64,000 nucleotides of DNA, from positions 2,068,408-2,132,407 of the forward strand of contig NZ_CP010777.1 of NCBI RefSeq assembly GCF_001078055.1, read 5' to 3'. A model generated the notes under the pieces. That model was not told the origin of the DNA. It ran no database searches and worked only from the letters and a program-made list of their open reading frames with translations. A program made the position numbers and the translations under genes. Shown one piece after another: positions 32,913-44,335 of the stretch (position 1 is its first letter; every line of letters begins with the position of its first letter). This DNA is from Rufibacter radiotolerans. Its GTDB lineage: Bacteria > Bacteroidota > Bacteroidia > Cytophagales > Hymenobacteraceae.

Positions 32913-33029
32913 ATGCTAAGGTACTATATTTTTCTGAACTATAAGCAAATCAGGCAATATTTTGAGTGCCGTTTGCTACCCTTTTAGCCGGTTGCCAAAA
33001 GTTGGCGGTTGCTGTTTCCTTTTGGTCTA

Positions 33030-33057
33030 TTTTACGCCTGTTTTCTGAAAAACAAGT
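33030..33057. repeat. GTTTT-palindrome family, copy 9 (right arm eroded)
   Basis: TTTTACGCCTGTTTT is recognisable; the right arm has decayed after AAAACA. In the divergent greA/Ppx gap. Confidence 0.6.
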
Positions 33058-33090
33058 AAGAAATACCCTTCTTTTTTCAGCGGGGGTATG

Positions 33091-33098
33091 TACTTTTG
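33091..33098 (+). promoter_or_regulatory. probable -7 element for the Ppx/GppA gene
   Basis: TACTTTTG matches TAnnTTTG 22 bases before the ATG at 33121. The -33 region is TTC-like rather than TTG. It supports the ATG over the in-frame TTG at 33106. Confidence 0.5.
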
Positions 33099-33120
33099 AT
33101 GGTACTTGTCACTCTTGTGT

Positions 33121-34047
33121 ATGTCATCATCAACAGAGCCCCTTATTAGATTAGCTGCCATTGACATTGGGTCCAACGCCGTACGTTGCCAGATTTCCAA
33201 TGTGTTCAAATTTGAGGACCATATTCTCTTTAAGCGGGTAGAATACATACGCTACCCTATGCGCCTGGGCGAAGACGTTTTTGCCTCAGGGGTTATCTCC
33301 AAGGCCAAAACCGAGAAGTTCATAAAGCTACTGCACGCCCTGCACCTGCTCATGGAGGTACATGAAGTGCATGACTACATGATCTGCGCCACCTCTGCCA
33401 TGCGCTCGGCCACCAACGCCCATGAGATTCTGCATGAGGTACAGAAGAAATTGGGCCTGCACATACAGGTAATTGACGGCACCACCGAGGCAGATCTTAT
33501 AAACCTGGTCATACGGCAGCAGCTAGACGACAAAAATTACCTACACATAGACGTGGGCGGCGGTAGCACCGAGTTCAACATCTATGTGAACCGCATGAAA
33601 GTGGCTTCCCAGTCCTTTGAGCAGGGTTCCATCCGGCACATGCAGGGCGAAGATTCCATGGAGATCTGGCACGCCATGCAGGCCTGGGTCACCGAAAATG
33701 CCAAACTGCACCACGTCTCCCGGGCCATTGGTACCGGAGGCAATATCAACAAGATCTATGACATGGCCCGCAAGGCCGGGGGCAAGCCTATCTTCCGGAA
33801 ACAGATTGAGGAAGTAGTGGAACATATCTCCAGCCTCACCATGGAAGAACGCGTAAAGGTGCTCCTGCTCAACGCCGACCGCGCCGATGTGATCGTGCCT
33901 GCCGCCGAGATCTACCTTTCGGCCATGAAGTGGGCACACCTGGAAAGCATGCTGGTGCCCCAGGTGGGATTGAAAGACGGAATTCTGCAGTCCTTGTATG
34001 AACGCCACCAGGGAGCCACCCATCATCACTTCAAGCTTGACTTTTAA
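33121..34047 (+). CDS. Ppx/GppA exopolyphosphatase family protein
   Basis: 308 residues from ATG 33121 (MSSSTEPLIRLAAIDIGSNA). The actin-fold phosphate loop is AAIDIGSNAVRCQI, a second is HIDVGGGSTEFNIYV with the DGGGS-like catalytic segment, and GTGGNINKIYDMA is the third conserved block. Family members cleave polyphosphate or (p)ppGpp from the terminal phosphate. Short relative to E. coli Ppx (513) because it lacks the C-terminal domain, as in many single-domain GppA-like proteins. It converges on ppk1, the polyphosphate-making enzyme, which supports an exopolyphosphatase role. Confidence 0.9.
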   Translation: MSSSTEPLIRLAAIDIGSNAVRCQISNVFKFEDHILFKRVEYIRYPMRLGEDVFASGVISKAKTEKFIKLLHALHLLMEVHEVHDYMICATSAMRSATNAHEILHEVQKKLGLHIQVIDGTTEADLINLVIRQQLDDKNYLHIDVGGGSTEFNIYVNRMKVASQSFEQGSIRHMQGEDSMEIWHAMQAWVTENAKLHHVSRAIGTGGNINKIYDMARKAGGKPIFRKQIEEVVEHISSLTMEERVKVLLLNADRADVIVPAAEIYLSAMKWAHLESMLVPQVGLKDGILQSLYERHQGATHHHFKLDF

Positions 34048-34080
34048 CAATTCTCCCTTTGTGAGTCAAATTTTTCCTTA

Positions 34081-34133
34081 AAGCAGAATCCCCTTCCTTC
34101 TCTTGTTCAAAGAGAAAGAAGGGGATTCTGCTT
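34081..34133. terminator. long hairpin between Ppx/GppA and ppk1
   Basis: AAGCAGAATCCCCTTC pairs with its complement and continues imperfectly to TCTCT/AGAGA around TTCAA. The G/C block is followed by CTTTAA on plus and preceded by TTCCTTAAAG, so it could stop transcripts in both directions in this convergent gap. Confidence 0.7.
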
Positions 34134-34165
34134 TAAGGCCGTTTTCTGGAAAACAGGCTTAAAAC
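34131..34165. repeat. GTTTT-palindrome family, copy 10
   Basis: CTTTAAGGCCGTTTT opposite AAAACAGGCTTAAAAC, imperfect; its left edge merges with the long hairpin just before it. Confidence 0.75.
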
Positions 34166-34207
34166 GGTTTCAACTGATTGCTAAGTATTCCAGTATTTAA
34201 TTTTTTT

Positions 34208-36310
34208 CTAAAACAGACAGGCGTCTTCGGTCATCTCAGAAGTGAGGTGGTAGAACTCGCGGTGCATGTTGAAAGGGGCTTCGCCCTCGGTGGGTTGGCG
34301 CTTGATGTAGGAGCCGTCCTCGCGCATAATGTAGCAGTTCTGGTTGTCCATGAGGTTGTAGCGCAGGATGTGGATGGCCTGGCGTTTCAGGTCCTCGTGC
34401 ACAATGTAGAAAAGGGCCTCAATGCGGCGCTCAAAGCTGCGCACCATAATATCGGCGGAGCCGCCCAGTACCAGCGGATCGCCGTTGTTATGGAAATAGA
34501 AAATGCGGGCGTGCTCCAGGTACTCGCCCACAATAGAACTCACCTGAATGTTCTCGCTCAGCCCTTCGCGCCCCGGGCGAAGGCAGCAGATACCCCGCAC
34601 AATCAACTTGATCTTCACCCCCGCCTGTGAGGCCGTGTAAAACTCGTCCATCACTTCCTTGTCTTCCAGGGAGTTGATCTTGATGACAATACCGGCGGGT
34701 AGGCCCATTTCGGCGTTATGCGTTTCCTGCCTGATAAGTTTGATCAGCTGCTGCCGCATGTCTTTGGGCGCCGTGATCAGGTACTCATAGCTCTCAGGGT
34801 ACGAATGGCCGGTGATTACGTTAAAGAACTCAGACACGTCATGGGCATAGACATCATCTGTAGTCAAAAGGCTGATGTCTGTGTACATGCGGCTGGTCTG
34901 CTCATTGTAGTTTCCGGAGCCGATGTGCACGTAACGCGTTACCTTTTCGCCCTCCTTCCGGATGATCATCATCATCTTGGTGTGGGTCTTGTACTTACTG
35001 ATGCCGTAGATCACAAAGCAGCCGGCTTTCTCAAGCCGCTCCCCTTCTTTGATGTTGCGTTCCTCGTCAAAGCGGGCCTTCACCTCAAAAAGCGCCGACA
35101 CGTGCTTTCCGTTCTCAGCCGCCTTTAAAAGGGCAGCAGTGATTCTGGAATTATCTGCTAAGCGGTAAATGGTCTGTTTGATCCCTAGCACATACGGGTC
35201 CTCGGCGGCCTTCTCCAGCAGCGTCACTACCGGGTCCATGCTGTTATAGGGGTGGTGCAGAAGCACGTCATGCTCTTTGAGGTACTCAAAGATATTGTCA
35301 ATGGCCCCGGCCGGCAGGCTGGGCGAGGGCACCGGCGTCATGGGCCGCTGCACCTTGTTGGCAAAATGCGGGTGCTTGATAATCTGCCACAGGCCTTTCA
35401 GGTCCAGGAGGCGGTCAATGGAGAAAACGTTGCTGTTATCAATGACCCAACGCTCTTTGAGCACTTTCATCATGTAAGACGAGGGCGCGCGTTCCACCTC
35501 CATGCGCACTACCCTGCCCTTTTTGCGGGTTTTCAGCTTCTGCTTTACCTCCTGCACAAAGTCCTGGTCCATATCATCACTTTCCTCCAGCGTGAAATCG
35601 CCGTTACGCGTGATCCTGAAAAGGTTCACAGAGTCTATCTCCACGTTACGGAACAGCTTGGGCATATTCCACCGGATGATGTCCTCAATGGGCACGAAAA
35701 TGATCTTGTTCTTGCGTGATATCTCAAAAAAGCGGGTAAGGTTCCCCGGTATCTGCACAAAAGTGATGCGGCTCTGCTGCTTGGTCTCTTCTGTGGTGCG
35801 GGTGACCACACCAAAGATGAGCAGCTGGTTCATCATGAGCGGGAAGCCGTGGTAACTGTCATACACCATAGGCGTAAGCAGCGGGTACACGGTGTTCCGG
35901 AAATAGAAATCGGCTTTAGCCTGCTCGTTCTCCGTGAGGTCCTCTACCCTGCAGATGTTGAAACCCTGGTTTTCAAATTCACGGCGCAAATCATCATAGG
36001 CCTGGCACTGGTCGGCCACAAAGCGGTGGGCCAGGTCCATGAGCTTCTTGCGGAACGGTTGTTCCCGAAGCCCCGAATAATCAATGCGCTCTTTGCCGTA
36101 ATCTATGTAATTGTACAAGCTACCAACCCTGATCATGAAGAACTCATCAAGGTTAGAGGCGGTAATGGCCAGGAATTTCAGGCGCTCAAAAATAGGAGTC
36201 TCTGGGTTGCGGGCCAGGTCCAGCACCCGGTAATTGAACCTAAGCCAGCTCAGGTCTCTACTGATATAATTACTTTTCCGGATTTGCTCCGATGCTTTGA
36301 TTGCACTCAT
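34208..36310 (-). CDS. ppk1: polyphosphate kinase 1
   Basis: 700 residues, normal for PPK1. The N-terminal domain is RDLSWLRFNYRVLDLARNPE with ASNLDEFFMIRVG. The phospholipase-D-like catalytic domains show HHPYNSMDPV, YKTHTKMMMIIR (phosphorylated His segment), HIGSGNYNEQTSRMYTDISL and EHARIFYFHNNGD (second His). It makes polyphosphate from ATP and reversibly regenerates ATP. Convergent with the Ppx/GppA-type phosphatase gene, giving a synthesis/degradation pair separated by 160 bases of hairpins. Confidence 0.97.
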   Translation of the reverse strand: MSAIKASEQIRKSNYISRDLSWLRFNYRVLDLARNPETPIFERLKFLAITASNLDEFFMIRVGSLYNYIDYGKERIDYSGLREQPFRKKLMDLAHRFVADQCQAYDDLRREFENQGFNICRVEDLTENEQAKADFYFRNTVYPLLTPMVYDSYHGFPLMMNQLLIFGVVTRTTEETKQQSRITFVQIPGNLTRFFEISRKNKIIFVPIEDIIRWNMPKLFRNVEIDSVNLFRITRNGDFTLEESDDMDQDFVQEVKQKLKTRKKGRVVRMEVERAPSSYMMKVLKERWVIDNSNVFSIDRLLDLKGLWQIIKHPHFANKVQRPMTPVPSPSLPAGAIDNIFEYLKEHDVLLHHPYNSMDPVVTLLEKAAEDPYVLGIKQTIYRLADNSRITAALLKAAENGKHVSALFEVKARFDEERNIKEGERLEKAGCFVIYGISKYKTHTKMMMIIRKEGEKVTRYVHIGSGNYNEQTSRMYTDISLLTTDDVYAHDVSEFFNVITGHSYPESYEYLITAPKDMRQQLIKLIRQETHNAEMGLPAGIVIKINSLEDKEVMDEFYTASQAGVKIKLIVRGICCLRPGREGLSENIQVSSIVGEYLEHARIFYFHNNGDPLVLGGSADIMVRSFERRIEALFYIVHEDLKRQAIHILRYNLMDNQNCYIMREDGSYIKRQPTEGEAPFNMHREFYHLTSEMTEDACLF

Positions 36311-36631
36311 AGTTTGAAATTGGTCCCTGGTACCATGAAGATAGAAAAAGGGCTTGCCTTCTAATGGGCCAGAAAGAACCGGCCCAGAAACAGATCAAAA
36401 TCCCGTACAGTCTGCCGTGTGCTTTGGTAGCAAACAAAAGCAGACTTACCCTTCTTTTGCTAAGATAGCAGCTTTTTGGTCTGCCTTACAAAAGAAAAAG
36501 AAAAGCCTGCTGATAGGCAGGCTTTTCTAATATTATATACGGTAATTACCCAAAAAAAGAACCTCTTCAGGTAAAATAAAGCCATTGAGCGTTCAGCTTC
36601 TTTAAAAGAACAAACCCCAAAGGCGCAGTGG
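36311..36631. other. intergenic region between ppk1 and gyrB
   Basis: 320 bases without a gene. It contains the gyrB terminator and, nearer ppk1, a small hairpin TGGGCC/GGCCCA (36365-36386) of unknown role in the region expected to hold the ppk1 promoter. Confidence 0.55.
36488..36528 (-). terminator. intrinsic terminator of gyrB
   Basis: 12-bp stem AGAAAAGCCTGC and complement with a 6-nt loop; on the minus strand it is followed by TTTTTCTTTT. Located ~100 bases past the gyrB stop. Confidence 0.88.
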
Positions 36632-38611
<1,980 letters not shown>

Positions 38612-38657
38612 CTACAAAAATAGCGAATTTTATCGGTTTTTGCCAGCTTTTGGTGTG

Positions 38658-38665
38658 CAAATATA
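38658..38665 (-). promoter_or_regulatory. probable gyrB -7 element
   Basis: On the minus strand TATATTTG, a full TAnnTTTG match, 71 bases upstream of the gyrB ATG. No good TTG at 19-20 bases. Confidence 0.4.
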
Positions 38666-38750
38666 GTCTTTGGTTAATTATTTATAAGGTAGCCGAAGCA
38701 TGCGTTCAAAATCTCATAATTACCCCCTCTTCTTCTTCCGGTACCCCTTG

Positions 38751-38806
38751 TAGCCTTTCTGTTTTAGGCCTGTTTTCGGGAAAACAGGCCTAAAACAGAA
38801 AGGCTA
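38751..38806. repeat. GTTTT-palindrome family, copy 11 (26-bp perfect arms)
   Basis: Arms 38751-38776 and 38781-38806 are exact complements around CGGG. The core uses AGGCC/GGCCT, another co-varying change, and extends outward as TAGCCTTTCTG. Confidence 0.96.
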
Positions 38807-39050
38807 TTCTACCAAAGAAATTTGGGGCGGACACAATACCGGTTTTTACCTACAATTAGTTGAAAAGCCTTTTCCCGGACTGGTATGTTAAAATTATGGC
38901 ACCAATAGGCGCAGGGCCGTGGTTAAACGGCAAACGAGGGCTAAAATTTGGCAAAACGGGGGTTTCTTCTTAAGTTTCGGTCTCTATTGAAATCAACGGC
39001 ACAAGGAGTAAGGATCTTGTGTCATTCCGCACCAATCTCTACAAACTCTC

Positions 39051-40028
39051 ATGAAGGACGTAATTTTAGGCATTGACATCGGTGGAACCAACACCAAATT
39101 CGGGTTTCTGGACCGGGATGGCATCATCTTGACCCAAGGCGAGCTACCTACCACCGAAGGCGAAACCGTACATGATTTCCTGCGCATTTTCTACCAGGAA
39201 GTACAAACCAAATTCAAAAAGATTGAAGACGAGGCCAACCTGATTGGCGTAGGCGTGGGTGCTCCCAACGGGAACTTCTACACCGGCACCATTGAGCACG
39301 CCCCTAACCTCAAGTGGCATGGCACCGTGCCGCTGGTGGAGTTACTGCAAGGCTACTTTAAGGTCCCTGTTTTCCTGACCAATGATGCCAACGCGGCGGC
39401 TATTGGAGAGATGATCTACGGAGGCGCCAAAAACATGATGAACTTTGTGGTGGTGACCCTGGGTACCGGCCTTGGTAGCGGCATTGTGGTGAACGGAGAG
39501 TTAGTTTATGGCCATGATGGCAACGCCGGTGAACTAGGCCACACCCTGGTGAACGTGAAAGGAAGCGGCCGCGTATGCGGTTGCGGACGCCGAGGCTGCC
39601 TAGAAACCTACGTTTCTGCCACCGGTATCAAACGCACCGTGTACAAGTTCCTGGCCGACTATACCGATTACAGTGAACTGCGCGGCGTGAGCTTTAATGA
39701 CCTTACTGCTGAGATGATCACCCAGGCTGCCAAACGCGGCGACAAGATCGCCATAGATTGCTTTGAGTACACTGGCAAGGTATTGGGTATGAAACTGACC
39801 GACACGGTGGCCCACCTGAGCCCTGAGGCCATCTTCCTTTTTGGAGGCCTGGTACGTGCCGAGGAATTCCTGTTTGACCCGGTTCGTTACCACATGGAGA
39901 AGAACCTGTTGAGCGTATTCAAAAACAAAGTAAAGATATTGCCATCTGGCCTGGGCCTTAACAACACCGCCGTCATGGGTGCCGCTGCCCTGGCCTGGAA
40001 GGAGTTGGAGCGCATGCCGGTAGCCTAA
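39051..40028 (+). CDS. ROK-family sugar kinase (glucokinase-like)
   Basis: 325 residues. ATP-binding loop LGIDIGGTNTKFGFL, sugar-binding TNDANAAAIGEM, the phosphate-2 strand VVTLGTGLGSGIVVNG, substrate segment GNAGELGH and the ROK zinc motif CGCGRRGCLE. This combination is that of glucokinase-like ROK proteins. The maltose phosphorylase route encoded from 46 kb yields free glucose, which this kinase could feed into glycolysis; that link is inferred. Not an operon partner; its own terminator follows. Confidence 0.93.
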   Translation: MKDVILGIDIGGTNTKFGFLDRDGIILTQGELPTTEGETVHDFLRIFYQEVQTKFKKIEDEANLIGVGVGAPNGNFYTGTIEHAPNLKWHGTVPLVELLQGYFKVPVFLTNDANAAAIGEMIYGGAKNMMNFVVVTLGTGLGSGIVVNGELVYGHDGNAGELGHTLVNVKGSGRVCGCGRRGCLETYVSATGIKRTVYKFLADYTDYSELRGVSFNDLTAEMITQAAKRGDKIAIDCFEYTGKVLGMKLTDTVAHLSPEAIFLFGGLVRAEEFLFDPVRYHMEKNLLSVFKNKVKILPSGLGLNNTAVMGAAALAWKELERMPVA

Positions 40029-40050
40029 CCTGTTACTCGCTAATTATTTC

Positions 40051-40082
40051 AAAAGCCCGAAGGTTAGCCTTCGGGCTTTTTT
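40051..40082 (+). terminator. intrinsic terminator of the ROK kinase gene
   Basis: 13-bp stem AAAAGCCCGAAGG and complement, 4-nt loop, then TTTTTT. Confidence 0.92.
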
Positions 40083-40530
40083 ATTGGGTACAATATATGT
40101 TTTGGAAGTTTTGCAAAGGAATCACTCCTTAATTATTTTTAATTGCATTTTTATCCACTCAACAGCTAAATATCCAGATAAAACCGCTTAATAAATATCA
40201 GTATTATTCAGATTTCCACTTTATTATTATAGATCAATTTACTATCAATTCAAAGTTTTCACTAAGAGCAAAATTAGCATTTAACAATATAACTGATTGG
40301 TTTACAATATTTAAAACCATATATATAAATACTTTACAATTTATTAATATGCTCTAAAAGTTGGGTTATTAATTAACTACCATTTGAATAGAGGCTACGT
40401 ATAATTTTGAATCTAACATAAATTAATATGCTAGAAATACTCTACCATTAACAATTGCATAGCAGAAGACAATTGTTGCAAAGCCCCCAATTCGGTTATT
40501 ATGGCAAGGTAAATCTTCAATCTTTCTGTT
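40083..40530. other. AT-rich intergenic region before the phosphoesterase
   Basis: About 450 very AT-rich bases. No gene is supported. A TAATTTTG box (40402-40409) could be the -7 element of the downstream gene, about 120 bases before its ATG, but a TTG sits only 15 bases upstream of it. Confidence 0.5.
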
Positions 40531-43500
40531 ATGTTGAGATTTATACTATTAATGGCTTTAGGGGTCTTCCTTACCTTTTCTTCTTCGGCCCAAACCACCC
40601 TTTTCACCTTTGGCTCCACCTGGCGTTACCTAGATAACGGTTCTAACCAGGGCACGGCCTGGCGGGGACATCCCTTTGACGATTCCGGCTGGAAATCCGG
40701 GCCCGGCAAGTTCGGATTCGGTATAGACGACGCCAGCACAGTTATCCAGAGCAACGCCCCTTCCTCTTTAGACAAATATGTGACTACCTATTTCAGGAAA
40801 ACCATCTCCCTTTCCAACGCTGCTGCTCTGGGCACCATTACCGCCAACGTAAAGTACGACGATGGCCTGGTGATGTACGTGAACGGTACAGAGGTACTGC
40901 GCAACAACATGCCTGAGGGCCCCATTGATTATAACACGCTGGCCTCTGTAACCGCTTTAAAGAATGGCTATGGGGTAGAGACTTTCACCTTTAGCGGCTC
41001 GGCCTTTGTGGAGGGTGACAACCTTATTGCGGTGGAGGTCCACCAGAAGCACCTTAGAACCTCAGATATGGCATTTGACCTGGAATTTTTAACTACCGGA
41101 GAAACTCTGCAGGAAGACATAACCGCCCCAGTTGTGTCTAACATTACAAGGCAGAACCCGGTCACTGACTCTACCAGCGCTTCTTCCTTAACCTTCAGGG
41201 TAATTTTTTCAGAAGAAGTTACTGGCGTAAGTACCCCAAACTTTTTATTAACTACCTCAGGTACTGCAACAGGCTCTATAGGAAAAGTTACTACGGTAAA
41301 TTCCGCTACCTATGACGTGACAATCACCAATGCCGCTGGTGAGGGGACCATACAACTTACCCTGCTTGCTGCCGGAGCCAACATACAAGACCTGGCCAGC
41401 AACCTACTTACCTTAGATTATTCCCTAGGGCAAAGCTATACGCATGTTTTAGCCCCAGTGGAAACAACTCCCCTATTGCCCATCACTTTTAAATCTGCCT
41501 GGAAATACCTTGACAATGGCTCTGACCAGGGTATTGCATGGCGCGATTTATCCTATGATGATACCAATTGGCAAATAGGTAATGGGGAATTAGGATATGG
41601 TGACGGCGACGAGGCTACGGTGGTGAGTTACGGAAGCAGTTCAAGCAACAAGCACATTACCACCTATTTCAGGAAATCCATTTTTATACCAGATGCATCC
41701 CTCATTACTTCCATTTCAGGAAACCTAAAAAGGGATGATGGAGCCATCATATATGTTAATGGTGTTGAGGTTTTCCGGTCCAAAATGCCCAGTGGCCCTA
41801 TTTCCTACAATACCCTAGCTGCAGAAAGCGGGAACTCAGCCGTACCCTTTAAAATTAATGCCTCTGCCTTCACCACCGGAATCAATATTATTGCCGTGGA
41901 GGTCCACCAACTAGGGGCCAGTAATTCAGACCTCTCCTTTGACCTGGAACTAAAAGCCGATATAGACACTCTGAACTATGAAATCCAAAGTAAAGACCTA
42001 ATCCGGGGGGCGTATCTTCAAGTGGGAAGCCAAACTGCGGTAACGGTAAGATGGCGCACCAACACAGCGTCAGATTCAAAAGTGGAGGTTGGTACAGTTC
42101 TGGGCACTTATCCATTGTCATTTACTAATGATACTTTAACCCAAGAGCACGAAGTAAGGATCACGGGATTATCTCCCAACACGAATTACGTTTACCGAAT
42201 AGGCAGTTCTACTGAGGTGCTCCAAAGCGGAAGCGGCAATTTCTTTAAAACCGCCCCACCAGAAAACAGCACAGAGAAAGTAAGGGTCGCGGTTTTCGGC
42301 GACTGCGGCAAAGACAAATACGGGAACCGCACCGGCTCCCTTAACTCTTACCTGAACTATACGGGCAGCAAACCGGCGGAACTGATGCTGCTCCTAGGAG
42401 ACAACGCCTACGATGACGGCTCTGACGCCGATTACCAACGGGAGTTCTTCACCCCATACGGTAGCACCGTCCTCAAAAACCACATCCTTTTCCCGGCCCC
42501 CGGCAACCACGAATATCACCTCATTCCGTTAACCGCTAGAAATAAGGGAGGGTATTACACCAGTTTTTCTTTGCCTACCGCAGGAGAAAGCGGTGGGGTT
42601 CCCTCGGGCAGCAAGGCCTTCTATTCCTATGACTGGGGCAATATCCACTTCGTCAGCCTAGACTCCTATGGGGTGGAGGCAGACGACAATACTATGCTCA
42701 CCGATACTCTGGGGGTTCAGGTACAGTGGCTAAAAAGGGACCTGGAAGCCAACAGCAAAAAATGGACTATAGTGTATTTTCACCACCCTCCCTTTACTAT
42801 GGGAAGCCACAATGCTGACACCAATGGAGAACTGAAAAGGATACGGCAAAATTTCATAAGGATTCTGGAGCGGTACGGGGTGGACCTGGTGCTTTCCGGC
42901 CACAGTCATACCTATGAGAGGTCCTATCTGCTAAACAATTTCTACGGAACTGAAGCCTCATTTGAACTGGCCACCCATACTAAAAGCAGTTCAAGTGCCA
43001 AGTATGATGAAAGCCCCAATTCCTGTCCGTACATGACAGTTTCCGGCACTAAAAACCATGGTACCGTTTATGTGGTGGCAGGGTCTGCAGGAACAACAGG
43101 CAATGTTCAAGAGGAATATCCTCATGATGCTTTGCCCTTTGCAGTGAATGATGGAGGGATGCTTTATTTGGAGATTGAAGATAATCGGTTAGATGCCAAG
43201 ATGCTGCGCAAGGATGGGACCGTATTTGATAATTTCACTATCATGCAAGACGTCAACAAGACCGCTACTCCTATTGTTTCCCCAGGGGGTGCCGTACAAT
43301 TAACGGCTTCCTGGGTGGGTAACTATCAATGGTCTACCGGTGACACTACCCGCAGCATCACGGTGAACCCAGAAATCCCCACTTCTTATGAAGTCATGGA
43401 TAATAAGAGTTGTCTACGGGATGTGTTCACGGTGAATGTAGCCATGGCAGCTGATTCTTCTCTGCAAATGAAAAGCCCAGACCCGCAACTTTTGGCGTAT

Positions 43501-43719
43501 CCATCCCCCATACAAAGGGGAACTCCCTTGACAGTTACAACTTCTTTGCCAGAAGGAATAGCCATTCAGGTCACTGATCTTACCGGGCGCACCCTTTTCC
43601 AAACCCGCGTTTCAGGGACTACCTCTATCAATACCACCGACTTACCTTCGGGTCTTTATATTATCAGGTCAGTGGGCGCCAAGGCTAACAAACAGGTGAA
43701 ATTTGTGATAACCGACTAA
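40531..43719 (+). CDS. secreted purple-acid-phosphatase-like protein with T9SS sorting domain
   Basis: 1062 residues. Signal peptide (MLRFILLMALGVFLTFSSSA), then a ~165-residue lectin-like domain present twice (~22-195 and ~316-485; each has a WRYLDNGS-type start, YDDGLVMYVNG/RDDGAIIYVNG and an AVEVHQ end). An Ig-like module with DITAPVVSNITRQNPV lies between them. Next come a PAP N-terminal Fn3 domain (~492-580) and a calcineurin-type metallophosphatase with GDCG, GDNAYDDG, GNHEYH, HHPPF and GHSHTYER. The C-terminus is a T9SS type A sorting domain (PSGLYIIRSVGAKANKQVKF). Likely cell-surface phosphate scavenging. Confidence 0.93.
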   Translation: MLRFILLMALGVFLTFSSSAQTTLFTFGSTWRYLDNGSNQGTAWRGHPFDDSGWKSGPGKFGFGIDDASTVIQSNAPSSLDKYVTTYFRKTISLSNAAALGTITANVKYDDGLVMYVNGTEVLRNNMPEGPIDYNTLASVTALKNGYGVETFTFSGSAFVEGDNLIAVEVHQKHLRTSDMAFDLEFLTTGETLQEDITAPVVSNITRQNPVTDSTSASSLTFRVIFSEEVTGVSTPNFLLTTSGTATGSIGKVTTVNSATYDVTITNAAGEGTIQLTLLAAGANIQDLASNLLTLDYSLGQSYTHVLAPVETTPLLPITFKSAWKYLDNGSDQGIAWRDLSYDDTNWQIGNGELGYGDGDEATVVSYGSSSSNKHITTYFRKSIFIPDASLITSISGNLKRDDGAIIYVNGVEVFRSKMPSGPISYNTLAAESGNSAVPFKINASAFTTGINIIAVEVHQLGASNSDLSFDLELKADIDTLNYEIQSKDLIRGAYLQVGSQTAVTVRWRTNTASDSKVEVGTVLGTYPLSFTNDTLTQEHEVRITGLSPNTNYVYRIGSSTEVLQSGSGNFFKTAPPENSTEKVRVAVFGDCGKDKYGNRTGSLNSYLNYTGSKPAELMLLLGDNAYDDGSDADYQREFFTPYGSTVLKNHILFPAPGNHEYHLIPLTARNKGGYYTSFSLPTAGESGGVPSGSKAFYSYDWGNIHFVSLDSYGVEADDNTMLTDTLGVQVQWLKRDLEANSKKWTIVYFHHPPFTMGSHNADTNGELKRIRQNFIRILERYGVDLVLSGHSHTYERSYLLNNFYGTEASFELATHTKSSSSAKYDESPNSCPYMTVSGTKNHGTVYVVAGSAGTTGNVQEEYPHDALPFAVNDGGMLYLEIEDNRLDAKMLRKDGTVFDNFTIMQDVNKTATPIVSPGGAVQLTASWVGNYQWSTGDTTRSITVNPEIPTSYEVMDNKSCLRDVFTVNVAMAADSSLQMKSPDPQLLAYPSPIQRGTPLTVTTSLPEGIAIQVTDLTGRTLFQTRVSGTTSINTTDLPSGLYIIRSVGAKANKQVKFVITD

Positions 43720-43724
43720 CCAGT

Positions 43725-44189
43725 ATGGACTTTAAAACTCCCGCTTCCCTAAAAGCAGAACATGAAGAACTCCATCATCTGTTAATACAGGCTACGCAGT
43801 TGCCAGGTAAAACGGGTGAAGCGGCAAAGGCGGTGGCCGAACTTATGCACCCTCATTTTGTGAAAGAAGAGGAATTGGCGCTTCCGCCGCTTGGCTTATT
43901 ATCTATGCTGGCCTCTGGCAACTTCTCCAGGGAAATGGAACAGGTGATACCGCTAACGGATAAACTTAAAAACTCCCTGCCGGAAATGCTGGAAGAGCAC
44001 CGGCAGATTGTGGCCGCGTTAGAGGTCTTGGGGAGAAATGCCCAGGCAGAAGACCATCCGGAGGTAGCCATTTTTGCTCAAAAGTTAAAGCTACATGCCC
44101 AAACCGAAGAAGAAGTCATGTACCCTGCCGCCATTTTGGTTGGCGAATTCGTAAAGATGAAAGCAGGCAGGACGACGCCTGAAAGTTAA
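43725..44189 (+). CDS. hemerythrin-like HHE-domain protein
   Basis: 154 residues, all alpha-helical. Conserved His/Glu positions suggest a hemerythrin-type di-iron four-helix bundle: SLKAEHEELHHLLIQ, MHPHFVKEEELALPP, MLEEHRQIVAALEVL and HAQTEEEVMYPAAI. Such proteins bind O2 or NO or act in iron and oxidative-stress handling. It begins 5 bases after the phosphoesterase stop, so the two are cotranscribed, though the functional link is unclear. Confidence 0.85.
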   Translation: MDFKTPASLKAEHEELHHLLIQATQLPGKTGEAAKAVAELMHPHFVKEEELALPPLGLLSMLASGNFSREMEQVIPLTDKLKNSLPEMLEEHRQIVAALEVLGRNAQAEDHPEVAIFAQKLKLHAQTEEEVMYPAAILVGEFVKMKAGRTTPES

Positions 44190-44335
44190 ACCATATAAAT
44201 TGAATAAGGACTTTTTTGCCGCATACTACTTAGTTGTTAATTAAACTTTTGCAACGGCAGGCTTTCTCCTCTTGCTGGAAAAGTTTCTTTTGCAGCAGAA
44301 ACGCCTAAAAAGGAGACCCTTATGCTGGCAAACAA

